From Nicoliella spurrieriana (GTDB taxonomy: Bacteria > Bacillota > Bacilli > Lactobacillales > Lactobacillaceae), in the NCBI RefSeq assembly GCF_023380205.1, contig NZ_CP093360.1, positions 62,001-126,000 on the forward strand: DNA of 64,000 bases, read 5' to 3'. Made by a program: the position numbers and the translations under genes. Each line of letters begins with the position of its first letter. Position 1 is the first letter of the stretch. The notes below the pieces were generated by a model. That model was not told the DNA's origin. It saw only the letters and a program-made list of their open reading frames with translations, and searched no databases. This document shows, in pieces, positions 26,906 to 34,594 of this stretch.

Positions 26906-28045
26906 TTAATTAAATTCATTAACCCGTTTAAAGTAGGCTTCTAGCCATGGCTTAGACTTCACTTGAATTTGTTCACCAGTATACCCGTTATTTTCATCTG
27001 ACCAAATTGAAACAAAGCTTCCTAAATTATTCCCATTTGGTGCTTGTTGGGTAGAATCCAAATCATCCCACATTCCAGGATTAAATCCTGATAGCTCCTG
27101 TTTAAAACTATCAAAATTCGATTTGGTAAAACTATCCTTATCAGCAACTACATAGGTAAATTCTTGATTATCATTGAACGTCTTAATTCCCGCACGGTTT
27201 ATTTCAGGCAGACTTGCGTTCATCTTTAATAATGATCTACGGTTAGCCGGGTCAGACACAGCACTTGATTGACTCCAGAAGTTCACAACAATATCCTTAT
27301 CATATTTATTAACTTGTGATTTCATAATACTATCGTTCCAGACCATCATCCGTTTTCCATGCGCTCTCAAGTAGCGATTAATATTATTATCGAATTCCCT
27401 GATTGATACCTCGTCATCATGACCGTCAATTGAGAATTCATCCCCACCAGTACCAAAGTAACTATTCTTAGGTAGTAATGGTAAGTACTCAGCAATGATG
27501 CTCTTATATAGTTTAGTGACTCCATCAGCACCGAAATCAAATTCGTTACTATAAGACATCATCGACTTCAAGTGTGGATACTTTTTCGCCTTTAATAAAT
27601 CAATTGTAGCCTTACTATGACCAGGGAATTCAATTTCAGGATAAACCGATACGTGCTTCTTTTTACCATAAGCAATTAAATCTGTTAACTGTTGTTTAGA
27701 CAAGAATGGTTTATTCGTCTTTTTACTAATGTATTCCCCATCAACATATTTAGCATTTTTAAGGGTTTGTCCTAAAAATTGATTCTCAATTCCAAAATTT
27801 TCATTATCGGTCAAATGCAACATTAAGTATCGACCATGATTATCACTTACCGTATTGATAAACTTTTTAATTGTTTGTGGCTTGTAGTAAGTTCGCGCAG
27901 CATCTAAGTTCAATCCAGTAATAATTCCATAATTTTTAGTATGATCTCGTTCTTCACCATTTTGGTTCAATCGCCAGATGATTCCAAAGATTAAAACTAA
28001 TACCAAAATAACCGGAATAATCAGTATTTTAATCCAGCGTTTCAT
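26906..28045 (-). CDS. Membrane-anchored GH20 beta-N-acetylhexosaminidase-like hydrolase
   Basis: This 379-residue protein has an N-terminal membrane anchor (about 5-27) and no cleavage motif. The catalytic barrel has LNLDAARTYY, YLMLHLTDNENFGIE, VYPEIEFPGHSKATID and the paired acidic residues in YFGTGGDEFSIDG (about residue 195), the GH20 Asp-Glu signature. It resembles dispersin-like single-domain GH20 enzymes that cut poly-N-acetylglucosamine, so action on extracellular GlcNAc polymers is possible. AAAGGGGT precedes the ATG. It sits directly beside the plasmid replicon module. Confidence 0.8.
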   Translation of the reverse strand: MKRWIKILIIPVILVLVLIFGIIWRLNQNGEERDHTKNYGIITGLNLDAARTYYKPQTIKKFINTVSDNHGRYLMLHLTDNENFGIENQFLGQTLKNAKYVDGEYISKKTNKPFLSKQQLTDLIAYGKKKHVSVYPEIEFPGHSKATIDLLKAKKYPHLKSMMSYSNEFDFGADGVTKLYKSIIAEYLPLLPKNSYFGTGGDEFSIDGHDDEVSIREFDNNINRYLRAHGKRMMVWNDSIMKSQVNKYDKDIVVNFWSQSSAVSDPANRRSLLKMNASLPEINRAGIKTFNDNQEFTYVVADKDSFTKSNFDSFKQELSGFNPGMWDDLDSTQQAPNGNNLGSFVSIWSDENNGYTGEQIQVKSKPWLEAYFKRVNEFN

Positions 28046-28129
28046 TCTAAATACCCCTTTTTAGTTCGTATACCTTACATTGTAACTTATTTTCAATCAA
28101 AAAAATATAAATTAATTGATTGAATTGGA

Positions 28130-28170
28130 TAATTAATAATAAAAAATTTATTATTAATTATTAATTGTTA
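28130..28170. repeat. A/T-only palindrome
   Basis: AATTAATAATAAA and TTTATTATTAATT form a perfect inverted repeat in a pure A/T stretch. Similar palindromes occur near 31.2, 38.5 and 40.5 kb, so this pair brackets the replicon module. Confidence 0.6.
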
Positions 28171-28217
28171 AAAATAAAAAGCGATCGTAATTAATTACAA
28201 ACTACCATTATTAAAAA

Positions 28218-28544
28218 CTATTTCCGCTTCTTATCTAGAATCTTTTTCATCGTCTTATATTCAATTTTTTCATCATCAGTCAGATTATCAACTGCGGATT
28301 CAGATAATTGCCCTAACAATTCAGTAACACTATCTAACCCCAAGACGCTTACCAATGAATTAAGTTGATTAGCAGTGTCCACTGACACCCGAATACTAGT
28401 TGATTTTTCCCTTTGTTTTCTGGTCTTCTCGATTTTTTTAATTTTATTATCAAAATCACTGCCCAATTCATTTCTGGAAAAAACATTTTTAGGCATCTTA
28501 TTCCGACTTTGATTTTCTAAATTTTTTCTCAGTAGATCACTCAT
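28218..28544 (-). CDS. ParB-like plasmid partition protein (RHH type)
   Basis: This is a 108-residue basic protein whose middle, STSIRVSVDTANQLNSLVSVLGLDSVTELLGQL, has the beta-strand plus two-helix layout of ribbon-helix-helix DNA-binding proteins. It begins two bases after the parA stop, so the two genes are translationally coupled. In plasmids with this arrangement the small protein binds the centromere repeats upstream of parA, represses the operon and activates the ParA ATPase. The disordered basic N-terminus (about 1-45) fits the ParA-contact region of such proteins. Confidence 0.75.
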   Translation of the reverse strand: MSDLLRKNLENQSRNKMPKNVFSRNELGSDFDNKIKKIEKTRKQREKSTSIRVSVDTANQLNSLVSVLGLDSVTELLGQLSESAVDNLTDDEKIEYKTMKKILDKKRK

Positions 28545-28546
28545 TA

Positions 28547-29368
28547 TTATTTCACCCGCTTAATAAATTCGTCAGTAATTTTGTCATATAAATAATGAAC
28601 CTTTTGATCGTGAATATCATGTTTTTGAGATGGATTATCTGGATCAACAATTCCGATAATATCATATCTTTTAAGCCGTTCCATGTTTTTAACAATCGTT
28701 TCAAAAACATTATCACTACCAAACTGTTTCTTCGCTTGATCAAGAATTAATTGATCAACCTGTGACTTTTTCTTCAATAGTACTGGTAGAATTCCTGAAA
28801 TATCATAATCAGCTTTATAATTATCAATTAATTCCTGTAGGTACTCGATATATGCTTCCGCTCCAGTATATGATCGTTCTTGAGTTTGTAAAACCACAAT
28901 TACATATTGTGATGCCATCAATGCAGAATCAGTATACAAACTAACGGTTGGTGGCGTATCAATAATAATATAATCAAATTGATCTTCTAATGGTTCTAAT
29001 AATTTAGAAAAATGCACTGCACGTAAATATTGATTATCAGCACCTGGATATAATTTTTCCAAGTATAGGGGATAAGATGTAAAATCCGCAAAGCTAGGTA
29101 ATAGATATAAATCATCTCGAATCTTAGTTACGATGCTTTCAATATTACTATCACTAATTGCAGTCATTAAAGTAGTATCAAATTTTACTACTTCCTTTGT
29201 TTGTGCTTGTTTGGTGGCCAAATATAGCGCAGTTGCATTTGCTTGTGGATCTAAATCCACGACTAAGGTTCTATAGCCCTTTTTTGAAAGGTGGTATGCG
29301 ATCATGCAACTATTTGTAGTCTTCCCAGTTCCACCCTTAAAATTACCAAAAGTAACGATTTTTGCCAT
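28547..29368 (-). CDS. parA: ParA-family plasmid partition ATPase
   Basis: This 273-residue protein has a deviant Walker A box in GNFKGGTGKTTNSCM (about residues 8-22), LVVDLDPQANATALYL (A' motif) and YIIIDTPPTVSLYTDSALM (Walker B region). It is the short ParA type without an N-terminal HTH, as paired with RHH-type ParB proteins. AAGGAGCAG precedes the ATG. It is divergent from repA across a 700-bp region containing tandem and inverted repeats, the classical layout of RepA_N replicons. Expected role: segregation of the plasmid or replicon at cell division. Confidence 0.9.
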   Translation of the reverse strand: MAKIVTFGNFKGGTGKTTNSCMIAYHLSKKGYRTLVVDLDPQANATALYLATKQAQTKEVVKFDTTLMTAISDSNIESIVTKIRDDLYLLPSFADFTSYPLYLEKLYPGADNQYLRAVHFSKLLEPLEDQFDYIIIDTPPTVSLYTDSALMASQYVIVVLQTQERSYTGAEAYIEYLQELIDNYKADYDISGILPVLLKKKSQVDQLILDQAKKQFGSDNVFETIVKNMERLKRYDIIGIVDPDNPSQKHDIHDQKVHYLYDKITDEFIKRVK

Positions 29369-29410
29369 AAAGTCTGCTCCTTGAAATTTTTTTAAAAAAA
29401 TTTTTTAACG

Positions 29411-29481
29411 TGTATTATTGTATGAATGTAGTTTTATATACATTCATACAAGTATTATATAATACTTGTATGAATGTATGC
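29411..29481. repeat. Centromere/operator-like inverted repeats upstream of parA
   Basis: GTATGAATGTA (29420-29430) pairs perfectly with TACATTCATAC (29439-29449). A perfect 20-bp palindrome CAAGTATTATATAATACTTG follows (29449-29468), then another GTATGAATGTATG (29468-29480). TGTATTATTG occurs at both 29411 and 29531. The position suggests ParB binding and parA autoregulation. Confidence 0.75.
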
Positions 29482-29549
29482 AAAGAAAATCCTTCTGAAT
29501 GTCCTTATATCAATGATTTTTCAAACAATGTGTATTATTGCATACCTGG

Positions 29550-29617
29550 ATACATGTATTTTTATATACATGTATTTTTATATACATGTATTTTAGTATG
29601 CATGTATGCACGCATAC
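29550..29617. repeat. 16-bp tandem repeat array (parS-like)
   Basis: Consecutive units begin at 29550, 29566, 29582 and 29598. The first two read ATACATGTATTTTTAT exactly, the third differs at its end, and the fourth is degenerate (ATGCATGTATGCACGC). Each is centred on the palindrome ATACATGTAT. A likely centromere for the adjacent ParA/ParB. Confidence 0.75.
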
Positions 29618-29631
29618 ACAAAAATATGCTA

Positions 29632-29660
29632 TTGACTATTATTATTATTACGGTTATTCT
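29632..29660 (+). promoter_or_regulatory. Candidate repA promoter
   Basis: TTGACT (29632-29637), 17-bp spacer and TATTCT (29655-29660). Transcription would start near 29667 and give a leader of about 410 nt before repA. Confidence 0.6.
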
Positions 29661-29670
29661 TTTCTTGTAA

Positions 29671-29948
29671 TCAAAAAAGCAACCAAATTGGTTGGTTGCT
29701 AAATTATAAATTATAAAAAAAGAATGTATACCTAGATGTTTAAATAAACAATTATTAAAAATAAAAAAGAATATAGAAAAAGAGTGTCTCTAGAAAAAAT
29801 GTTCACAGCAGATTTTCCAGTCAACAGATCACAAGTACCAAACTACCTGATCACCCAACACTCTAATTAAAAAAACTATTAAATTAACAGCAGCTACATT
29901 TAGTAACTAACTATAAAAACTGAGTAATTGAAATTACTTCCAACGATT
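29671..29948 (-). ncRNA. Candidate counter-transcribed (antisense) RNA controlling repA
   Basis: On the minus strand TTGCAA (29983-29978) and TATAAT (29960-29955) are separated by exactly 17 bp, a near-consensus promoter pointing away from repA, with start near 29948. The RNA would contain a hairpin with arms GATCA/TGATC (29827-29852) and loop GGTACTTG. It could end at AGAGTGT...ACACTCT plus TTTTC (29864-29775). A stronger terminator with AGCAACCA arms and six T lies at 29701-29671. It is complementary to the repA leader, as in copy-control antisense RNAs. Confidence 0.65.
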
Positions 29949-30024
29949 ACCTTTATTATAGCTTAATTACATTGTTATTGCAACATTAATAGCCTATTTA
30001 GTTAGACCTAAAATACATATTTTA

Positions 30025-30060
30025 GAGGGTGGACAGGAAAGTACTTGTCCACCCTTTTTC
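30025..30060 (+). terminator. Attenuator hairpin in the repA leader
   Basis: GGGTGGACA (30027-30035) pairs with TGTCCACCC (30046-30054), followed by TTTTTC. This is an intrinsic terminator placed directly before the repA ribosome site, where it could not end any upstream gene. The loop and 3' arm contain GTACTTGT, also present in the antisense RNA loop. Confidence 0.75.
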
Positions 30061-30080
30061 TATTCCTGGAGGAATGGCCA

Positions 30081-31028
30081 ATGCAATTTATTATGCTCGA
30101 TGTCGATTTAATAAACAATCCTGATTTATCAAATGATGAAATCATTGCATACTCATTACTATGCGATCGAATGAAATCTTCACGTACGAACCAGCAATTT
30201 TATGATTCTAAATTAAATGATTTTTACGTTATTTACACCCTAGATCAAATGGCTAAGGATTTAAAAGTATCAGTTAGAAAAGTGGGCCAAATTTTTAATA
30301 AGCTGGTTCAAAACGGCTTTTTGACTAAGAAAAAACAATTTAGCAGAGCCGATAAATTATTTTTACCTAAATTCAATAACATTGATCCCGCTAACCGGCA
30401 GGATTTGCAGGCCGTAGATGCAAAATCTGCAAGTCCACAAACGCAAAAATTGCAAACTAATCATAGTCAAGAGAATCAGAAAAATCAATCAGAATTTAAT
30501 ACAGTTAATACAACCAACCAAGCGAACACAAATTATTCTCCAATTGCCAAATGGAAACAATCTGTTTGTGGAAAATTAAAAGTCCACGAACTAGTAATTG
30601 ATCAGATTCTGCAGTATACCCATCAAAATTTAAAGCAAGCCCATAAAATTATGGGGATCATTTTAAATGCAAAGGCAAACATTGCTAAAAAGAATGGACT
30701 GTTAAACAGTCCCATCTCTAGATTCGAAAACAACAGTAATCTAGGCACCAAATTGGCTGTTAAATTAAAGCACGTTTTTAGCTACTTCCCGGCAAATCTA
30801 AATGAACAACAGAGATATTTGATGGCTTCAATGAAAACATTCTTCCTAGAAGCATTTGGCATTAGTAAGGACAAAATGGTTACACCAGAAGTAGCCAATA
30901 ATGAATCGGGGAGGGATTTTCCGCTTCCTGACTGGATGAGATCAGATTATAAATCTAATGACAGTGAAATTACTGAGGAAGAAGAACAAGCGTTAAAAAA
31001 ACGATTGGCTGATTTTTACAAAAATTAA
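30081..31028 (+). CDS. repA: RepA_N-type plasmid replication initiator
   Basis: This 315-residue protein has an N-terminal winged-helix domain (about 1-100) with DLINNPDLSNDEIIAYSLLCDRM and MAKDLKVSVRKVGQIFNKLVQNGFLTKKK, matching the RepA_N domain of Gram-positive theta plasmids. A Gln/Asn-rich linker (about 105-165) and a host-specific C-terminal domain follow. The ATG at 30081 follows GGAGGA by seven bases. An upstream in-frame TTG lies inside the attenuator T tract and is rejected. It is divergent from parA. RepA binds an origin inside its own gene and starts replication. Confidence 0.85.
   Translation: MQFIMLDVDLINNPDLSNDEIIAYSLLCDRMKSSRTNQQFYDSKLNDFYVIYTLDQMAKDLKVSVRKVGQIFNKLVQNGFLTKKKQFSRADKLFLPKFNNIDPANRQDLQAVDAKSASPQTQKLQTNHSQENQKNQSEFNTVNTTNQANTNYSPIAKWKQSVCGKLKVHELVIDQILQYTHQNLKQAHKIMGIILNAKANIAKKNGLLNSPISRFENNSNLGTKLAVKLKHVFSYFPANLNEQQRYLMASMKTFFLEAFGISKDKMVTPEVANNESGRDFPLPDWMRSDYKSNDSEITEEEEQALKKRLADFYKN
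30401..30465. other. Candidate origin repeats inside repA
   Basis: The linker-coding segment contains clustered GATTTGCAG, ATGCAAAATCTGCAAG and AAAAATTGCAAAC, related direct and inverted TGCAAA/TTTGCA motifs. RepA_N plasmids usually carry their origin within the rep coding region, so this is the likeliest site. The match is by position and repetition only. Confidence 0.45.
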
Positions 31029-31159
31029 CATGACAAATTGAACGGCAAGCGAATAATTGATTCGCAATTAATTTTGAGTCAAATTAAGGGCTTAAATAGA
31101 CGCTCAATCCTTAAATCGATAAATATATCCAATTAGCCTTAAAATTGCTTAAATCATCT

Positions 31160-31198
31160 AAAAAAGCCAATTATAAAAATTAAGTTTATAATTGGCTG
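31160..31198 (-). terminator. Terminator after proC
   Basis: AGCCAATTATAAA and TTTATAATTGGCT form a 13-bp stem. On the minus strand it is followed by a run of T, so it serves proC. It may also slow transcripts leaving repA. Beyond it, to 31262, the sequence is A/T-only palindromic. Confidence 0.75.
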
Positions 31199-31262
31199 GT
31201 GATTTTAACTGATTTGTTAATAATTAAAAATTTATAATAAAAATTTTATAATTAATAATAAA

Positions 31263-32039
31263 TTACATTGATCCATTAGAGCTCTTAATGGCCTTAATAA
31301 TGGCATTTCTAAAGCCATTAGCTTCTAATTCCGTAACGCCCTTAATGGTGGTACCGCCTGGTGATGTTACCTGATCCTTTAGATCTGCAGGTGTTTTACC
31401 GGTATTAAATGCTAACTTACCAGATCCTGCTACCATACTGGCAATAACTTGGTATGCCGTTTTACGATCCAATCCCTCTTCAACCGCAGCATCTGCCATT
31501 GCATCCATAAAAACATCAACAAATGCTGGGCCACAGCCACCAACGGTCCCCATGATCCCTAATTTGGGTTCGGAAGCAATGATGACGTCTCCTAATAGTG
31601 ACAACACTTGATTAGCAGTTTGCTTACTTTGTTCATTAATTTGTTGCTCGAACGTAGTAGCAATAGTTCCTTGGTTAATTGCGACTGGTGTATTTGGAAT
31701 AATTGCTACGACCGGATTGTTTGGAAGGGCGGTTTTAACCTCTTTGATTCTAATCCCGCCCGCAGCTGAAATAATGACTGTTTCTGGGTTAATTCCATTT
31801 AGTTGCTTTAAAACTGTTACGGTCACTGGAGCAGGAACGGTTGCAATGACCACATCTAATTGTTGGCTCTTAAATGCAGTTGGTTCATTAAATAATTGAA
31901 ATCCTAGTTTCTTTTGTAGTTCGCTCACTCGTGGATTAACCGGATTTAGAACGAACAATGAACTTGGATCAACCTTATTGACCAATCCTTGTAAAATTGC
32001 GCCACCCATGTTGCCTGCGCCTAAAACACCAATTTTCAT
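31263..32039 (-). CDS. proC: Pyrroline-5-carboxylate reductase
   Basis: This 258-residue protein has an N-terminal Rossmann motif IGVLGAGNMGGAILQGL, a middle VVAIIPNTPVAINQG and the C-terminal signature LKDQVTSPGGTTIKGVTELEANGFRNAI. It reduces pyrroline-5-carboxylate to proline with NAD(P)H, the last step of proline synthesis. The ATG at 32039 follows GGAGG. The upstream in-frame TTG lies within that site. No proA/proB genes are in the window. The gene stands alone next to the replicon. Confidence 0.93.
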   Translation of the reverse strand: MKIGVLGAGNMGGAILQGLVNKVDPSSLFVLNPVNPRVSELQKKLGFQLFNEPTAFKSQQLDVVIATVPAPVTVTVLKQLNGINPETVIISAAGGIRIKEVKTALPNNPVVAIIPNTPVAINQGTIATTFEQQINEQSKQTANQVLSLLGDVIIASEPKLGIMGTVGGCGPAFVDVFMDAMADAAVEEGLDRKTAYQVIASMVAGSGKLAFNTGKTPADLKDQVTSPGGTTIKGVTELEANGFRNAIIKAIKSSNGSM

Positions 32040-32162
32040 TTTAATTTCCTCCAATTTATGTTTTTAATACTGTATTAATCATACTACATTAAATATGGTT
32101 ATAAGCATAAAAAAGAAGGATTGAATTGATTCAATCCTTCCTGATGTGAAAATGTTATTTGC

Positions 32163-33044
32163 CTATTTACCAAGTGATCCGGTAATGATTCCACCAATAA
32201 CTACAATAATCAAGCCTAATGTAACGTAGATTAGGCCCTTCTTACTCTTCTTTTCACCTAATAGTAAAATTCCACTTAGCGTTGAAACAATTACGCTCAT
32301 TTGTGAAAGTGTAAATCCAGTGGCAATCCCATTAACTTTTGTTGAGTACATGTAAACTGCAGTGGCGATCCCAAAGTCGATTCCAACTAAGATGTTAGCA
32401 AATGATTTACGATCAACTAATGGGTTAGGTTCGTTCTTGTCACGATAGAAGAATGAAATAACAATTGATGCTAAAACCATTCCAATTGCTTGTGGGAAGA
32501 AGGCACTCCATCCATCAACCACTGGGATTTGGGGTAGTGCTGAGAATCCAACATATCCGATCGTACCAAGTAGTAGCACTGATGTACCTCTCCGTAATAC
32601 GGCTGGATCTAATCCTTGTTGGGCATCTTGCTTGTCCGTTTTAGTAGTCAATAGGATTCCAATGATGATCAAAATTAATGCAAAGAATCCAAATGTCTTA
32701 TCAAATCCGGTTGCCCATTCACCAAAGAATAAAACACCAACAACTGATGTTCCAACTAATTGAGCCCCAGTAGAAATTGGCATTGCTCTCGATACTCCGA
32801 TCTCTGGGAATGACCAGTATTGCGATAGCTGACCACATGCCCAACATGCACCAGAAAGCAAACACCAAAAGAACGCACTTCCTGATAGTTGTGGGTGTTT
32901 GAACAGTGCAATTACAATTGCAACAATTAGGGCCCCATAGGTATTTCCAACTAATTGGTTAATTGGTCGACCACCAGTTTTACCAGCAATTAAAGGCATT
33001 AATCCCCAGAGTGCAGCTGGGACTAATCCGACTAGAATATTCAT
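32163..33044 (-). CDS. GRP-family sugar uptake protein (GlcU/RbsU-like)
   Basis: This 293-residue protein has ten predicted membrane helices. MNILVGLVPAALWGLMPLIAGKTGG, WACGQLSQYWSFPEIGVSRAMPISTGAQLVGTSVVGVLFFGEW and the C-terminal GIATGFTLSQMSVIVSTLSGILLLGEKKSKK are the family's conserved blocks. Members import glucose or ribose by proton coupling, and the substrate is not resolved here. Several cre-like sites in the upstream spacer suggest catabolite repression. The gene is divergent from the YczE-like gene at 33.3 kb. Confidence 0.87.
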   Translation of the reverse strand: MNILVGLVPAALWGLMPLIAGKTGGRPINQLVGNTYGALIVAIVIALFKHPQLSGSAFFWCLLSGACWACGQLSQYWSFPEIGVSRAMPISTGAQLVGTSVVGVLFFGEWATGFDKTFGFFALILIIIGILLTTKTDKQDAQQGLDPAVLRRGTSVLLLGTIGYVGFSALPQIPVVDGWSAFFPQAIGMVLASIVISFFYRDKNEPNPLVDRKSFANILVGIDFGIATAVYMYSTKVNGIATGFTLSQMSVIVSTLSGILLLGEKKSKKGLIYVTLGLIIVVIGGIITGSLGK

Positions 33045-33130
33045 TTTTTAAACTCCTTTTTAAAACATACTTCTTATTTGATAGTGTTAATTGTATACCT
33101 TTTTTGTACTGAGGTAAATATATGCAATGC

Positions 33131-33234
33131 TAAAAAACGCTTAAAAAACCCTATGAAACAACAATGAAAACGTATTCATGAAAGCGTTTTAGCCCACCAG
33201 ATTAAAAAATAAAAAAATTTTGAAAGCGCTTTTT
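33131..33234. promoter_or_regulatory. Cluster of cre-like CcpA sites
   Basis: TGAAAACGTATTCA (33165-33178), TGAAAGCGTTTTAG (33179-33192, abutting) and TGAAAGCGCTTTTT (33221-33234) each resemble the cre consensus, with a weaker AAAAAACGCTTAAA near 33133. They lie between the divergent sugar-uptake and YczE-like genes. Confidence 0.6.
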
Positions 33235-33296
33235 TTAAAAAAGATTTTAAAATGTTATATAATAACATTGTACTTACATTAAAGGAGTTGATTTAA

Positions 33297-34274
33297 TTGG
33301 CAGATACTAATGCTGCCAGCAACCAATTGGAGGATAACAACGTAAAACAACTCAAAAATAAATTTATCAATATTATTTTAAAATCATTAATGTCGTTTGT
33401 TGGAATTGCAATTCTTTCAATGGGGGCTGCGTTCTTAAAACAGGCTAATTTAGGGATGGATCCATTCACTGCGATGAATATTGGATTTTCCAATACATTA
33501 CACATGGAGTTGGGTTCATTTCAATTAATGGTTAATATTGGAATGTTCATTCTGGTGTTAATTTTTGGTCGAAAGCAAATTGGGATTGGAACCATTTTAA
33601 ACATGGTGTTAGTTGGATATGAAATTCAATGGTTCTCTTCTTTGTACGGCCTTATTTTTCCACATGGTTCAGGAATTTACGTTGTCATTGTCGATGTGAT
33701 TGCTGGATTGCTTCTATTTACACTTGGAACATCCATTTACACCTCCCCATCATTAGGGGCTGCCCCATATGATGCAATTGCGCCCATTTTTTCTAGTCGA
33801 TTGCATATTAAATATCAATTAGTTAGAAACATTCAGGATATTACATTTATGGTAATTGCGTTTTTTGCCCATGGTGCGGTTGGTATTTTGACGTTAGTCG
33901 TTGCCTTCTTTGCTGGTCCCCTTATCAACTATTGGAACGAACACTTTAGTCAACAAATGGTTTATCATATTGATCACTTTAGTGCTGAACCAACGATCAA
34001 AAACGCTAGTTCAGGAATTGCTGGTGTTGGTAAAATGGGTTATAGCATGGTGGTCCATGCTTACCAACAAACCAATTTCGTTGAACAGCATTTATCTGGG
34101 TATTCAGATGAAGAGTTAATTGAATTAACCCATAACACGCAAAGATCAATTGAAAAATCAGTTAGGTTACAGCGTAATTTACAAACTCGTCTAAATGCAT
34201 TAAATGAAGAAGCGAGAAAGCGGCATATTAAAATTCCTAAATTAGAGGAATCCGATGAATTAAATCTAAAATAA
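33297..34274 (+). CDS. YczE/YitT-like membrane protein with C-terminal extension
   Basis: This 325-residue protein has about five membrane helices in residues 25-215. They include LSMGAAFLKQANLGMDPFTAMNIGFSNTL and GTSIYTSPSLGAAPYDAIAPIFSSRL, as in the YczE family of unknown function. A soluble tail (about 225-325) ends in a helical RSIEKSVRLQRNLQTRLNALNEEARKRHIK. The start is TTG at 33297 after AAAGGAGTTG. cre-like sites lie upstream. A shorter relative is encoded at 43.4 kb. No transport substrate is known for the family. Confidence 0.75.
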   Translation: MADTNAASNQLEDNNVKQLKNKFINIILKSLMSFVGIAILSMGAAFLKQANLGMDPFTAMNIGFSNTLHMELGSFQLMVNIGMFILVLIFGRKQIGIGTILNMVLVGYEIQWFSSLYGLIFPHGSGIYVVIVDVIAGLLLFTLGTSIYTSPSLGAAPYDAIAPIFSSRLHIKYQLVRNIQDITFMVIAFFAHGAVGILTLVVAFFAGPLINYWNEHFSQQMVYHIDHFSAEPTIKNASSGIAGVGKMGYSMVVHAYQQTNFVEQHLSGYSDEELIELTHNTQRSIEKSVRLQRNLQTRLNALNEEARKRHIKIPKLEESDELNLK

Positions 34275-34291
34275 ACACATTAGTTCCACTG

Positions 34292-34329
34292 CACCCTAAA
34301 GTTTATCTAAAACTTTGGGGTGTTTTTTT
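34292..34329 (+). terminator. Intrinsic terminator resembling an IS end
   Basis: CACCCTAAAGTTT and AACTTTGGGGTG form the stem, followed by seven T. The 5' arm with its flanks, TGCACCCTAAAGTTT, is identical over 15 bases to the left inverted repeat of the IS at 50904. It may derive from an IS end. Confidence 0.85.
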
Positions 34330-34521
34330 ATGACCGAAATGAGACAAAAATCAATTAATTGTGAAATAAATATCAAACTTGTGAGATTAGTTAATGTAAG
34401 TGATATAATGCTTCTGATTTTTTTTAAAATTTGATTTTTAATTTGAAATGTAATGATATCAATCTTTAGCGCCAATTGGTTGCAAACGAGTTATTTTATT
34501 TTACAAAAGCTGCCCTTGATA

Positions 34522-34568
34522 ACACCATATCTATGGTTTATCTTTATATAAGGTGCTATATATAGTGT
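34522..34568 (+). promoter_or_regulatory. Pair of NrdR boxes
   Basis: ACACCATATCTATGGT (34522-34537) and GTGCTATATATAGTGT (34553-34568) match the NrdR consensus (ACACTATATATAGTGT-like). They are 31 bp apart start to start, the usual spacing. They should mediate NrdR repression of nrdDG. Confidence 0.82.
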
Positions 34569-34594
34569 AATTTACAGAAGGGACCTGTTATGCA

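Noticed and set aside
29550-29617. Possible CRISPR array
   Set aside because: The units are 16-bp direct tandem repeats without spacers, and no cas gene is present.
29410-29670. 86-codon open frame over the par repeats
   Set aside because: It reads entirely through the tandem and inverted repeats, has no ribosome site and gives a Tyr/Cys-rich low-complexity translation.
34363-34385. Rex-like site upstream of nrdD
   Set aside because: Only the TTGTGAAAT half fits and it lies far upstream of the NrdR boxes, so it is too weak to list.
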